Of a DNA stretch of 64,000 nucleotides, positions 36,449 through 46,627 are shown piece by piece. Position 1 is the stretch's first letter, and every line of letters starts with the position of its first letter. The notes below the pieces were generated by a model. The model worked only from the letters and a program-made list of their open reading frames with translations. It did not search any database and was not told the origin of the DNA. Origin of the DNA: Anabaenopsis elenkinii CCIBt3563. Its GTDB lineage: Bacteria; Cyanobacteriota; Cyanobacteriia; Cyanobacteriales; Nostocaceae. A program made the position numbers and the translations under genes. Location: NCBI RefSeq assembly GCF_015245355.1, contig NZ_CP063311.1:2819141-2883140 (forward strand). Reading direction: 5' to 3'.

Positions 36449-37066
36449 ATGCTTCACATCAGAAATAAAATTTTAGAATTAGCACCTGGTTCTTTACTAG
36501 ATATTGGATGTGGTGATGGACGTTTTAGTGAGTTGCAAAATACTAAATTTAAGGAATTATTAGGTGTTGATTTATCACCAAAAGCCATTAAATTTGCACA
36601 AGCTTTCAATGACGATAGTCAATTTAAATGCTGTGATATTCAAATCATAGACAGACAATTTGATATTGTCACACTGATTGAAACAATAGAACATATTCCG
36701 GATGATAAAATTGATGAATTTATCAAAGCTGCGTTTTATAAAGTAAAGCCCAATGGGTATATACTTATTTCAGTGCCGACAAAAAATCGAAAGCTAATCA
36801 AAAAACATTACAGGCATTATGATATGCAACTACTGAAGTCTCAAATTTCTTGTTCAGGGCGTGATTATGAAATCATTAGTAAAGAATATATTTTCAACTT
36901 TAAAGATAGGCTTTACAACTACTGGATGAAACTGACTAACAATAAATACGCATTTGTATCTATTAAATTTTTGGATGAAATGATTTGGAATCGAGTGTGG
37001 AACAATCTAAGAGTTGCTGACGAGAAAACAGGTGCTCATTTAGTTGTGCTGATAAAAGGAAAATAA
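36449..37066 (+). CDS. Class I SAM-dependent methyltransferase
   Basis: 205 residues. Motif I is LLDIGCGDGRFSEL (about 16-29), with LGVDLSPKAIKFA as the ribose-binding acidic strand and FDIVTLIETIEHIPDD as motif II/III. This is the UbiG/Methyltransf_11 fold. Its place between glycosyltransferases suggests methylation of a sugar or lipid carrier (inference). The start at 36449 (MLHIRNKILELAPGS) is short for the family, so an N-terminal part may have been lost to the IS630 insertion. It is 3 nt upstream of the next gene. Confidence 0.83.
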   Translation: MLHIRNKILELAPGSLLDIGCGDGRFSELQNTKFKELLGVDLSPKAIKFAQAFNDDSQFKCCDIQIIDRQFDIVTLIETIEHIPDDKIDEFIKAAFYKVKPNGYILISVPTKNRKLIKKHYRHYDMQLLKSQISCSGRDYEIISKEYIFNFKDRLYNYWMKLTNNKYAFVSIKFLDEMIWNRVWNNLRVADEKTGAHLVVLIKGK

Positions 37067-37069
37067 ATA

Positions 37070-38218
37070 ATGAAGATAGTATACTGTAGCGCATCCATAA
37101 TTCCATCACGCTCTGCCGAATCCATTTTTGTGATGAAAATGTGCCAGGCTTTTCACCTAAATGGACACGATGTTCATCTTGTTTTACCGAATAACAAACA
37201 GGAAAGGACACCAGGAATTAATGATGTTTATGATTACTATGGGGTTAATCCGTGCTTCTCAATTAATTACTTACCATGGATACCTGTCAAGGGTAAAGCA
37301 TACCTGTTTGGATTACTTGCCGGAAAATATGGCAAAAAACATAATTTTGACCTTGTGTATAGTCGATGTATTATTGCTGCTTATTTCGCCGCCCAGGAAG
37401 GATTACCCGTAATCTTTGAATCCCATGCTCCCATTGTTGACTCAGGAAGAGTAATTATTCCCCGCTTGTTTAGTAATCTGTTAAAACAGAAAAACTTTAA
37501 ATACTTAGTTGTAATCACACAATCACTGAAGTCATGGTACTTGAGTAACTATGATATTCCACCAGATAGAATACTTGTTGCCCCTGATGGTGCAGACTTA
37601 CCTGAAGTTAGTGAATTAGATAATCTTGATCCGCATTTAAGTCAAGTCTCTGATAAATTCCGCATAGGTTACTGTGGTCATTTATATCCGGGTAAAGGCA
37701 TGGAAATCATTTCCCAGTTAGTAAAACTCTGTCCCGATATAGAGTTTAATATAGTTGGTGGATTAGAAAATGATATTAAGTATTGGCAAAATCAGCTTGA
37801 AGGATATCAAAACATTATTTTTCATGGCTATCGACCCCACTCAGATGTACTCCAAATGATGAGACAAATGAATGTTCTCATTGCTCCTAACTTGCAAAGT
37901 GTCAAATTGTCAAAAAAGGTTGACATAGGCAAGTGGACATCTCCCCTAAAAATATTTGAGTATATGTCAGCTTGCAAACCGATTATTGCCTCCGACATTC
38001 CAGTACTCAGAGAGGTTCTTGAGCATGAAAGAAATGCCTTACTTTGCGACCCGGATAATCCAGAGAAGTGGCAATCCACATTATATAGACTCCGGGATGA
38101 CTCAAGTTTATCCCGTCAGATAGCTCATAACGCCTATGAAGATTTAAGAGATAAATATAATTGGCAAGCCAGAGCAGAGCTAATTCTCTCATCCGCGACT
38201 AACGTTAAAACTCTCTAG
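37070..38218 (+). CDS. Glycosyltransferase family 4
   Basis: 382 residues, GT-B fold. The N-domain has IVYCSASIIPSRSAES; the C-domain has RIGYCGHLYPGKGMEII and the E(x7)E-like nucleotide-sugar site SPLKIFEYMSACKPIIASDI. AT-rich like the methyltransferase before it. It probably adds a sugar to a lipid-linked glycan on the cytoplasmic face; donor and acceptor cannot be named. Confidence 0.88.
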   Translation: MKIVYCSASIIPSRSAESIFVMKMCQAFHLNGHDVHLVLPNNKQERTPGINDVYDYYGVNPCFSINYLPWIPVKGKAYLFGLLAGKYGKKHNFDLVYSRCIIAAYFAAQEGLPVIFESHAPIVDSGRVIIPRLFSNLLKQKNFKYLVVITQSLKSWYLSNYDIPPDRILVAPDGADLPEVSELDNLDPHLSQVSDKFRIGYCGHLYPGKGMEIISQLVKLCPDIEFNIVGGLENDIKYWQNQLEGYQNIIFHGYRPHSDVLQMMRQMNVLIAPNLQSVKLSKKVDIGKWTSPLKIFEYMSACKPIIASDIPVLREVLEHERNALLCDPDNPEKWQSTLYRLRDDSSLSRQIAHNAYEDLRDKYNWQARAELILSSATNVKTL

Positions 38219-38295
38219 ATGATGCTATAAGTTAGGTAAAAAGCGATTGGAAAACGTTTCCCCTATCAATACACAAAAATTTTGAAATTTCTTCA

Positions 38296-38661
38296 GAGGA
38301 TGTCTGAAAAGTAAGCAAGCTAACGTCAAGGTATTCTGTCATTAGGAAAAACACTTGAGTAGAAAGGATGACGAAAGCAATGAATCCATCTTACCCAGGT
38401 AACCTGACACTAGAACAATGGAAAGTATCAATTCCTGAGTCAAAACCAGGTATTCGCAAACGAAGCCTTGATATGCTGGCGATAGTTAACGCCATCTTAT
38501 ACATCTTGTGTGTTGCTTGTGCATGGCGAATGCTCCCAAAGGATTTTCCAAAATGGAAAAAAGTGTATCATTCCTAATTTATTTATGTTACCATGATTAG
38601 CTTAATGATCAAGCAAATTGCGTGATTAAAATAACCTATTTAACACTTCTCACACATCCTC
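38296..38661 (+). mobile_element. IS5-like remnant, internally deleted, with both ends
   Basis: Ends GAGGATGTCTGAAAAGT and ACTTCTCACACATCCTC resemble those of the 30.15-kb IS5 element. It encodes only the first 69 residues of a transposase (38368-38577, MTKAMNPSYPGNLTLEQWKV to WRMLPKDFPKWKKVYHS) and its last dozen (TMISLMIKQIA), so the whole DDE domain is deleted. A natural step towards a MITE. Confidence 0.85.
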
Positions 38662-39274
38662 TTACAAATTAGCTCGGAAGAATGATTCAAATAATTAAAA
38701 AAACAAATTTTTTCCATCAAGTATTTAGTTATTTTCATAAATTTCGCTATCCTATTTTATTATTTGGATTAGGTATTTGGATATTATCACCCATCCTAGG
38801 TATAATACCCTTATTACTATTTTCACAAATACAGGTTTCTCGGTTATTTACTAAAAACAAACCAAAGCAAAATATTTCGATTCTAACCTTTTTGTCTCTG
38901 TTTATAGTCCTATTTACAATTACAATTACTGCATCTACATATGAGGTAATTAGTGATTTGCAAGTGTATGTGCAAGTTTACGAAGCACTAGGAAATCAGC
39001 CTTTTTTTGAGTATATGAATGTTATGCGTATGGAACCCGTGACATTCATAATTCCAAATTTTATAAAATTGGTGTTCAATGGTAATGCATATTCTTTCAT
39101 TTTAGTTCAAGCTTTGACAATGAATTTAGCATTCATGCTCATTGCTATAAGATTCCTACCATCATACTATCCCACAATCATCTTGCTTAATATTACCTCC
39201 GCTTCTTATTTTACTCAGATGTTTTTAATGAGACAGTTTTACGCTCTCATATTTTTAGTTCTTTTCATCTATAC

Positions 39275-40415
39275 TAGGAGTTACGCATTGACAGAATAAC
39301 AAAATAGTGAATTGATAAATATAGGTCGTCTACTTGCTAGGTATCAGACAATTAGAAAAATCACGAAACCATCCACAGCGCAATGCAATCTAGACCTATA
39401 CACCTTATTTTTACTGTCAGAGCCAAAGTTTGGGGGGTGCAGTAGGTTAGCAGAGATATTAGGAGACGTTTCACATGATAGTGTGAATCGCTTTTTATTG
39501 AGAGAGCGATATGAACCGAAAGATTTATTCAACATTATAGAAAAAGTTATTAACTTGGTAGGAGGAATACTAAGTGTAGATGATACAGTGATAGAAAAGA
39601 TTTACAGCGACCCCAAAAATGCTGAATTAATCGGTTATTTTTGGTCAGGTAAAGCCCATAAAACAATTATTGGCTTAAATTTAATCACTCTATATTACAG
39701 TGATATTCATGGTAATTCAGTGCCAATAAATTACAGAATATATGATAAAAAGGAGGGAAAAACAAAAAACGATTATTTTAGAGAAATGGTAAGTGAAATA
39801 ATAAGCTGGGGAGTCAAACCCAGAATTGTAACAGGTGATAGTTGGTATTCAGGAGTAGAAAATTTGAAATTCCTAAAAAACCAGAAATTGGGTTTTCTCT
39901 TCGGAATTGAAAAAAATAGAACTGTTTCAAATGAGCCACACAAGTATTGTCAAGTAAGCACTCTGGCTATTCCCGAAGAAGGATTAAGGACTCATCTGAA
40001 AGAATTTGGATTTATAAAGTTGTTGAGGAAAGACTTTAAAAAAGAAGACTCTAGACACTATATTTTGTATCTTCCAGATGAGGAAAGAATCGAGGATATA
40101 ACTAGAAATGAATTTATGACAATTCATGATACTCATTGGGGAATTGAAACCTTTCATCGAGCCATAAAACAAGTATGTGGAATTTGTCGGTTCATGGTTA
40201 GGGATACTCATGCAATTAAGACTCACATCTTTTGTTCACTTCAAGCTTTTGTTAAGTTGGAGTTTATGCGCTCTGAAAAAATAATTAGCAATTGGTATGA
40301 AATACAACGGAATCTGTTTACTTTAGTTGTACGTGAGCATATTTTTGCTAATCTTAATAGCGATCGCATGATCTAGATATCATAGATCATATTTTTTGTC
40401 AATGCGTAAGTCCTA
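39275..40415 (+). mobile_element. IS4-like insertion sequence, 1141 bp, copy 2
   Basis: The same inverted ends TAGGAGTTACGCATTGACA and its partner; target duplication TATAC (39270-39274, 40416-40420). It is in the opposite orientation to copy 1, with 4.4 kb between them. Confidence 0.94.
39312..40376 (+). CDS. DDE transposase of IS copy 2
   Basis: 354 residues, identical to the copy at 33.8 kb except Leu for Phe in KL(L/F)RKDF. All the acidic active-site candidates described there are present. The intact gene and matched target duplications point to a recent insertion into the polymerase gene. Confidence 0.92.
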   Translation: MINIGRLLARYQTIRKITKPSTAQCNLDLYTLFLLSEPKFGGCSRLAEILGDVSHDSVNRFLLRERYEPKDLFNIIEKVINLVGGILSVDDTVIEKIYSDPKNAELIGYFWSGKAHKTIIGLNLITLYYSDIHGNSVPINYRIYDKKEGKTKNDYFREMVSEIISWGVKPRIVTGDSWYSGVENLKFLKNQKLGFLFGIEKNRTVSNEPHKYCQVSTLAIPEEGLRTHLKEFGFIKLLRKDFKKEDSRHYILYLPDEERIEDITRNEFMTIHDTHWGIETFHRAIKQVCGICRFMVRDTHAIKTHIFCSLQAFVKLEFMRSEKIISNWYEIQRNLFTLVVREHIFANLNSDRMI

Positions 40416-41164
40416 TATACTTTCTCTTCGTGGCAGAAAGTTCTCCTGGCATTATTAGCAATGCTTACCCATAGTAGCTCATTTATATTTATTGCTGTGG
40501 GAATGATTACTCTGCCCTTAAGTAATAATTATACCCAAGTAAAGTTTAAGTTAAAAGCAATCAGCGTATTAAAAAGATTTTTAAATAATTTAATACGCAA
40601 CAATTTTTTCTTGTATGGAAGTTTGATATTTATGATAATCGGACTACCTGCTTTTTTCGTCTTGGTTGCAAATAGTAGTACTTTGCAAGCTATATTTCCA
40701 AATCTGGCTATTAGGGTAGAACGCTACGAAGGTTTATATAACTATTCACTAGGACTCAGTGAAGACCTATGGAAAGGAGTTATTTTTGATATATGTTTTT
40801 TACTCACATCACTTACAATGATCAAATTCAAAGATGAAGATGTTTATTGTTACTCATGGTCTATTACCTTTTTAGTAAACGTTATTGCCTTATTTGCGTT
40901 TTACTATTTTTTACCTGCTTTTGGAAGGTTGTTATTTTTCTTAAGCGGGTTATCTGGTTTCTTTTACACGATTATGTTTAATTCTACAAAACTAACTCAT
41001 AAATTAAACCTTTTTTCGTCTATTATTTTCATGGCAATTATTACTAAGGTTTTATATTTTTCCTACCGTATGGTTAGAGGAGGAGGAGGTAGGATATGGA
41101 GTGATAATCCCCTTAACGCAAATATATTTGACTATATCGAACATTTGTATGCTATGTTTAATTG

Positions 41165-41310
41165 ATTATTCGCTAATAATCAATCGCCAAAAATAACCAT
41201 AAACTGTTTGCCAAGGTGGGAAATCTCCCGGCAATCCTCGCCATGTACATCCCTGGCATAATACATACAAAATGGCATTGACAACCGCTGTTCCCTTCAC
41301 GGTTGAGACC
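41165..41310 (-). pseudogene. N-terminal fragment of a second IS5-type transposase
   Basis: On the minus strand: [20 protein letters not shown], then [16 protein letters not shown] and a stop. It matches the N-terminal helix region of the transposase at 30.2 kb but is a different element. Both ends are missing. Confidence 0.75.
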
Positions 41311-41662
41311 TATTGAATCCCATGTCTATGTTCCATTCGCTTCGATTATCAGGAATTACCCATATTTATTGATATGGGCAATGTTGGGAGTAAGAAAAAA
41401 CAATCAAACAGGTATGAATCCGAAAGCTATAGCTAGAGCAAATCAGACTTATTTGAACACATGCAATAATTATCTATCGGGGATATAAATATTAAATTAC
41501 TTCCAAAAAAATGGATTTGAAAATGTTTGTTATGTGGAAGATTTGTTTTTGAAAAACAGTCCAAACAAAAGAGGTCGTCTATTTTATAAGTTGGGATTAA
41601 AGTTGCCAATTATGTTTGGCATTTATAGGTTATTTTGGGCAAGAATCTTGATTGCCTACTAA
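41303..41662 (+). pseudogene. C-terminal fragment of a methyltransferase-like gene
   Basis: The frame encodes [20 protein letters not shown] to CNNYLSGI, an in-frame TAA at 41486-41488, then NYFQKNGFENVCYVEDLFLK to WARILIAY and a stop in the same frame. The pattern suggests the end of a SAM-dependent methyltransferase (family weakly supported). The front was removed by the IS5-type fragment. Confidence 0.5.
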
Positions 41663-41699
41663 CCCTATATATTTAAGATACTTAAATACACTTAACCAG

Positions 41700-42803
41700 A
41701 TGAACTCAAGTAAAAAAATCACTCTGTTTTTACCATCCCTTGGTGGTGGCGGAGCACAAAAAATTATGGTATATCTTGCCAATGGTTTTGCACATCGCGG
41801 GTTTGCTGTGGATTTAGTTCTAGTTAAAGCCGAGGGTCCCTATTTACCCCTAGTGAGTGATCAAGTGCGAGTCATAGATTTAAACTGTCCTCGCGTCCTA
41901 GCTAGTTTACCCAGTTTAATTCGCTACTTAAAGACGGAAAAACCCCATGCCATTCTCTCCACCTTAGACCATGCCAATGTCATCGCAATTATTGGTCGTG
42001 CTTTGACCAGAGGATCACAGAAAATTGCGGTTAGAGTAGCCAACAATATTAGCACCAGTAAACAGCACAGCAAGAGTATTCGGTCTCGTGTAACAGCAGG
42101 GTTAGTCAAGTATACCTATAATAATTGGGTTGACCAGGTAATCGCAGTCTCTCAGGGAGTTGCTGATGACTTAGTTAAATCGCACAATATCCCCCACAAT
42201 CAAGTCACGACAATTTATAACCCAGCTATAACGCCTGAACTTTTGGATAAAATCCAAGAACCTTTCAACCATCCTTGGTTTGCACCAGAGAAACCCCCTG
42301 TAATTCTGGGTGTAGGTAGACTTACAGCACAAAAAGATTTCACCACATTGATTCGTGCCTTCGCTCACTTAAATCAGCACCATTCAGCCCGACTGATGAT
42401 TTTAGGAGAGGGAGAAGACAGAGCAAAACTTGAGTCTTTAGTAAAAAGTCTGGGTTTGGAGGAACAAGTCAGTTTACCGGGATTTGTCGATAACCCCTTC
42501 CCTTACATGAAACAAGCCTCCGTGTTTGTTCTTTCCTCCTGTTTTGAAGGTATGCCTAATGCTTTATTACAGGCTATGGCCTGTGGTACACCAGTAGTAG
42601 CCACCGACTGTCCCAGTGGACCGAGGGAAATCCTAGAAGATGGTAAATGGGGAAAACTGGTTCCTGTGGGGGATGTGGAGGCTATGGCTGAGGCAATTAT
42701 GGCTAGTCTTCAGGGAGAAACTCAACGCCCTTCCAGGGAAATCTTGGAAAGTCGCTTTGGGCTAGATACTATTATTGATCAGTATTTATCCATACTACTC
42801 TGA
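41700..42803 (+). CDS. Glycosyltransferase family 4
   Basis: 367 residues from ATG 41700 (MNSSKKITLFLPSLGGGGAQ); a longer TTG frame overlaps the methyltransferase fragment. GT-B fold: GGGGAQKIMVYLANGF binds the acceptor side; PVILGVGRLTAQKDFTTLIR opens the C-domain; SSCFEGMPNALLQAMACGTP is the donor-site E(x7)E motif. Related to GalNAc/Gal transferases of capsule loci (PglA-like). The 3' end approaches the next gene's start within 16 nt. Confidence 0.9.
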   Translation: MNSSKKITLFLPSLGGGGAQKIMVYLANGFAHRGFAVDLVLVKAEGPYLPLVSDQVRVIDLNCPRVLASLPSLIRYLKTEKPHAILSTLDHANVIAIIGRALTRGSQKIAVRVANNISTSKQHSKSIRSRVTAGLVKYTYNNWVDQVIAVSQGVADDLVKSHNIPHNQVTTIYNPAITPELLDKIQEPFNHPWFAPEKPPVILGVGRLTAQKDFTTLIRAFAHLNQHHSARLMILGEGEDRAKLESLVKSLGLEEQVSLPGFVDNPFPYMKQASVFVLSSCFEGMPNALLQAMACGTPVVATDCPSGPREILEDGKWGKLVPVGDVEAMAEAIMASLQGETQRPSREILESRFGLDTIIDQYLSILL

Positions 42804-42819
42804 AATTTTTCTTGACCCT

Positions 42820-43977
42820 GTGATTAAACTTACTCTCATCATTACCGGACTCAACACTGGTGGTGCAGAAATGATGCTGCTCAAACTTCTAGAGCGGTTA
42901 TCACCAGAATTTACCCCTCAAGTCATATCCCTAACTGATATTGGTGCGATCGGTAAACGCATTCAAGCCTTGGGTATTCCCGTCACAGCCTTGGGGATGA
43001 GTCGCACAATTCCCAATCCCTTGGCTTTACTCAAGCTAGTCAAGTTATTAAAACGCACTCAACCTGATATAGTTCATACCTGGATGTATCATGCTGACTT
43101 ACTGGGGGGATTGGCTGCTCCTATGGCTGGAGTGTCAAAGGTAATTTGGAATATTCGCCATAGTGATCTATCCAAAGAAAAGAATAAAGCCACTACTCGC
43201 TTGGTTGCAGGATTATGTGCGCGACTATCCCCAATTATTCCCCATCGCATTCAGTGCTGTTCTGTTGTCGCCAAGGATATTCATACATCACTTGGTTATG
43301 CTCCAGATAAATTCATAGTCACACCCAATGGCTTTGACCTAGAACGATTTCAGCCCAACCCAAACTTTCGTGAATCTGTACGACAAGAGTTAGGAATTGC
43401 AGCCGATACACCCCTAGTCGGTGTGATTGCTCGCTTTAACCCCCAGAAGAATCATACAGGCTTTTTTGCAGCTGCTGGCTATCTGCATCAAAAAAGACCA
43501 GATGTGCATTTCTTACTAGCTGGAAGTGGTATTGATACCGATAATTCTGTACTGATGCAAGCCATAGATAAGGCTCAAGTCAGCCACGTTACCCATTTGT
43601 TAGGTCTGCGTCAGGACATCCCCCAGCTCATGGCTTCCCTGGATGTTTTAGTTTCTCCTTCTTCCTATGGCGAAGGCTTTCCCAATGTTTTGGGTGAAGC
43701 AATGGGGTGTGGTGTTCCTTGTGTGGTTAGCGATGTGGGGGACTCAGCCTATATTGTTGGGGACACAGGTAAAGTTGTTGATCCCGATGACATGATCGGT
43801 TTAGCTGAGGCTGTTGAATCCTTACTCAGTCTCCCAAGTTCCCAGCGTCTCACCCTGGGGGAACAAGCTCGCCATCGGATTCAGGAAAACTTTGAAATTA
43901 ATCATGTAGTTAATCTTTATGAGTCACTGTACCAAGAAGTTTACACAGTAAAATTTAATAGCCAACATAAATACTAA
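42820..43977 (+). CDS. Glycosyltransferase family 4
   Basis: 385 residues from GTG 42820 (MIKLTLIITGLNTGGAEMML); the longer frame overlaps the previous gene. PLVGVIARFNPQKNHTGFFA and SPSSYGEGFPNVLGEAMGCG are the C-domain and donor-site motifs. GTGGAEMMLLKLLERL is the typical N-domain glycine loop. Likely the same transcript as the gene before. The sugar is unknown. Confidence 0.9.
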   Translation: MIKLTLIITGLNTGGAEMMLLKLLERLSPEFTPQVISLTDIGAIGKRIQALGIPVTALGMSRTIPNPLALLKLVKLLKRTQPDIVHTWMYHADLLGGLAAPMAGVSKVIWNIRHSDLSKEKNKATTRLVAGLCARLSPIIPHRIQCCSVVAKDIHTSLGYAPDKFIVTPNGFDLERFQPNPNFRESVRQELGIAADTPLVGVIARFNPQKNHTGFFAAAGYLHQKRPDVHFLLAGSGIDTDNSVLMQAIDKAQVSHVTHLLGLRQDIPQLMASLDVLVSPSSYGEGFPNVLGEAMGCGVPCVVSDVGDSAYIVGDTGKVVDPDDMIGLAEAVESLLSLPSSQRLTLGEQARHRIQENFEINHVVNLYESLYQEVYTVKFNSQHKY

Positions 43978-43982
43978 TTGCC

Positions 43983-44984
43983 GTGAGTATGATAAATGTA
44001 TCACAAGATAATACTAAAAGACTTCAAGTTAGTTTGTCTGGCCTATTGAGGGAAGTCTTAATAGTTATAATTGCATTCACCTATGCTTATATTCTCATGA
44101 GCCTTCCCCTGTTTGAATTCAAAGATAGACAAAATTTCTTAGTTTATGCACAATCTTCGGAGATAATACTAGAGAGGAATCAAGCTAGAGGGATTTTGCC
44201 TTTGATATTTAATGAGCCTATTTGGCTCTTAATTAACATTTGGTTAAGAAATATATTAGAGCCGGAAAACGTCATGAAAACTATTATTTTTATGGGAAGT
44301 TTTCTGAGTTCTTACAGCTTTATAAAGTTAAGTAATAGTAAGATTCGTAATATTATTCTCATGGTTATCTTACTACTGTTACCCGTAATTTTAAAAAATT
44401 ACATCACCCACCTGCGTCAGGGTTTAGGTATAGGATTATTTATGTTGGGAATGTTATTTTCAGACTGGCGTCGCATAGCTCTTGTGGGAGTAACACCTTT
44501 TATTCATAGTTCGTTTTTTTTTGTAATTTTCCTGACACAGATAGATAGAACCATTTCATGGTTTACTACTTTTAAGACAAAAATTAGAATCGCTATAGTT
44601 TTCACTATAGGCATTATCTTGAGCTTAAATTTAGGACGGATATCAGCTTTCTTAGGCGATAGACGTGCAGATCAATATGATTTTACAACAGCTGATGTGT
44701 CTGGACTGGGCTGGTTATTTTGGTTCATTGTACTTATTGTCATGGTATCGGCTGGGAAACGCTATTTGAAGCAATATTCAATTTCTGCCTACTGCATAAC
44801 TTTCTATCTAGCTACATATCCTTTTGTTGAAGTGACAGCTAGAATTTTTGAGAGTTCTATTCTGATTGTAATTCTAGATTTACTCAATCTCAAAGGCTGG
44901 AGAAAATACACATTCTTATTTATAATATTTGTATATGGTTTATTACTGTGGTATCGGCGATTGCAATCGCCTCAACCTTTTTAG
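43983..44984 (+). CDS. EpsG-family / Wzy-like membrane protein
   Basis: 333 residues with about eight or nine membrane helices (EVLIVIIAFTYAYILMSLPL; IILMVILLLLPVILKNYITH; LFWFIVLIVMVSAG). HLRQGLGIGLFMLG followed by a helix and FIHSSFFFV is typical of EpsG-like polymerases, where Arg and His face the glycan. It may act as the polymerase in place of the split copy at 38.7 kb. Start GTG at 43983, 5 nt after the glycosyltransferase. Confidence 0.75.
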   Translation: MSMINVSQDNTKRLQVSLSGLLREVLIVIIAFTYAYILMSLPLFEFKDRQNFLVYAQSSEIILERNQARGILPLIFNEPIWLLINIWLRNILEPENVMKTIIFMGSFLSSYSFIKLSNSKIRNIILMVILLLLPVILKNYITHLRQGLGIGLFMLGMLFSDWRRIALVGVTPFIHSSFFFVIFLTQIDRTISWFTTFKTKIRIAIVFTIGIILSLNLGRISAFLGDRRADQYDFTTADVSGLGWLFWFIVLIVMVSAGKRYLKQYSISAYCITFYLATYPFVEVTARIFESSILIVILDLLNLKGWRKYTFLFIIFVYGLLLWYRRLQSPQPF

Positions 44985-45258
44985 TATTGTTATTTACCCC
45001 ACAAAAGCAAAATCGGATTATAAAATTCGATTTAACCTGTCAATTATAGTTGAATCCACATAGCAAAAGCGATAGCGCCCATCACTGCTGTAAGTTGGCA
45101 GCCTGTCCACAGTTGACATTTTTAACCATCTAGCATAGATAGCAACGGCTTTTATTCCTAGGGCAATATAATGGAGGCGATCGCTCCTTTTTCTGGGAAT
45201 CAATTCTCAAGTGCTAAAATCTGACTAGAAGAAAAGCTAAGTTAAATCATCCTGAGCT
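44985..45258. other. Intergenic region, no gene seen
   Basis: An inverted pair AAATCGGATTATAAAATTCGATTT (arms AAATCG/CGATTT) right after the polymerase-like gene might end transcription. I see nothing else supported. Confidence 0.4.
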
Positions 45259-45699
45259 ATGGAAGAACTCCTAGAATTAAAAGGTTTGTTGCTTCAAGGT
45301 GATATTTCCGGAGCATTAGCCATTGTTGAAGACTTAGAAGAAATGAGTCGGGATGACAAAATCAACAATATTCGTAGTTACACAGTTATACTGCTACTGC
45401 ACTTAATTAAGCGACAGGCAGAAAAGCGTACCACGCGATCCTGGGATGTTTCTATTCGCAATAATGTCAGAGAAATTAGGGAGAAAAATAAGCGGCGCAA
45501 AGCTGGGGGATATTATCTAAATACGGAAGATTTACTTCAAATCCTAGAGGTTGCTTATCCCATGGCTATTGATCAAGCCTCTCTGGAAGTAGAAGGGGGA
45601 CGTTACGAAACGGAGGAATTAGAAACCTTGGTAAATCAACAGGAAATTATCAATCAAGCCCTGGCTTTGATTGAACCCACAGCCAACAGCAACACCTGA
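45259..45699 (+). CDS. DUF29 family protein
   Basis: 146 residues. MEELLELKGLLLQGDISGAL, EDLEEMSRDDKINNI, RTTRSWDVSIRNNVREI and KNKRRKAGGYYL are the hallmarks of the second DUF29 subgroup. It is about 70 percent identical by eye to the gene at 46.6 kb over the first 100 residues, so the pair arose by local duplication. Function unknown. Confidence 0.85.
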   Translation: MEELLELKGLLLQGDISGALAIVEDLEEMSRDDKINNIRSYTVILLLHLIKRQAEKRTTRSWDVSIRNNVREIREKNKRRKAGGYYLNTEDLLQILEVAYPMAIDQASLEVEGGRYETEELETLVNQQEIINQALALIEPTANSNT

Positions 45700-45842
45700 A
45701 TAGTTTTGATCATGGTGTGCCTCAGTGTCACTCCATATATGGAGATTCTTTCAGTTTGGAGAACGGTGAGCGCCTAGCAGGGCAAATGCCACCAGCCCAA
45801 TCCCAGAGAATTAAAAATAAAAATTTTTTTAAAATTTTAAAT

Positions 45843-46412
45843 TTATCCTTGTAAAACCTCAGCAGCGGTCAACTTGACATCAGAAAACAAAGGGGACACA
45901 ATTATTTGATCTCCCACGTATACCTCCTGCTCATAAAAACCGTCCACCCATTCCAAAACCGTCACCTTTTGACTAATAGGATCAACAATCCAATACTCAG
46001 CAATTCCCCGCGCTGCATACTCAGAACGTTTATAACGATAATCCCGACTTTCCTGATTGGGACTGACTATCTCAACCACCAACAATGGCGGCGGCATATC
46101 CATTAAAATTAGAGAACGACTAGCTCCCTCCATGATCTTCGCCAAGTCCTCGGAAAATACCACTAAGTCAGGAACACGCACCCCCACCCGTCCACTGTTC
46201 ACAGCAATTTCCGTTTTCATTCTTAACCGATAATAGGGAATACCTAACTTGAGAAAACAGGCTACTAAAAACATTGCTATGCGAGAATTTAGTTCACTTT
46301 CGGCAGGCATGGGTATTAATTGTCCATTCTCCAATTCATATAAAGTATCTGTACCGTCGTCAAACTGAACAAACTCTTCAAAGCTGATCTTTTGATTACT
46401 TGCAACTATCAT
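45843..46412 (-). CDS. Uma2-family (DUF820) putative nuclease
   Basis: 189 residues, the standard family length. ISFEEFVQF at the start, RVPDLVVFSED (PD), PPLLVVEIVSPNQESRDY (E) and YRYKRSEYAARGIAEYWIVD (K) are the PD-(D/E)XK-like core in order. It lies on the minus strand between two DUF29 paralogues, so it may have been inserted between the duplicates or duplicated DUF29 jumped over it. Confidence 0.9.
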   Translation of the reverse strand: MIVASNQKISFEEFVQFDDGTDTLYELENGQLIPMPAESELNSRIAMFLVACFLKLGIPYYRLRMKTEIAVNSGRVGVRVPDLVVFSEDLAKIMEGASRSLILMDMPPPLLVVEIVSPNQESRDYRYKRSEYAARGIAEYWIVDPISQKVTVLEWVDGFYEQEVYVGDQIIVSPLFSDVKLTAAEVLQG

Positions 46413-46627
46413 TGCTATTTATTCCACAGATTGCTTTTATTAGCTATTTTAACAGTCATACCAACACAGCAATGAAAGTTTTGACCATTGTGGGAGTGTC
46501 AACACAATTTCTCTAAATAGAAACTGCTGTAAATCCAGTACCAGTAGTTAAGAATAATACTTCCACACATTCCTAAAGGGTGAAAATGTTAAAATATGAC
46601 CACAGATGAGCTAGATAACCCTAACCT

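Larger units (their letters stand above)
38682..41165 (+). pseudogene. EpsG/Wzy-like polysaccharide polymerase gene split by an IS
   Basis: The left part (38682-39274) and the right part (40421-41165) encode a very hydrophobic protein with about ten membrane helices, of the EpsG or Wzy kind (family by character, not by a firm motif). The IS lies between duplicated TATAC. Removing the IS and one duplication joins FIYT to FSSWQKVLLALLAMLTHSSS in frame and gives 445 residues. The left frame now ends in the IS end at 39299. Confidence 0.85.

Noticed and set aside
33728..40420. Composite transposon carrying the 4.4-kb segment
   Set aside because: Each IS copy has its own distinct target duplication, which shows two separate insertions rather than one composite move.
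45018..45203. Minus-strand open frame between the polymerase-like gene and DUF29
   Set aside because: No family match, poor coding character and no ribosome-binding site.
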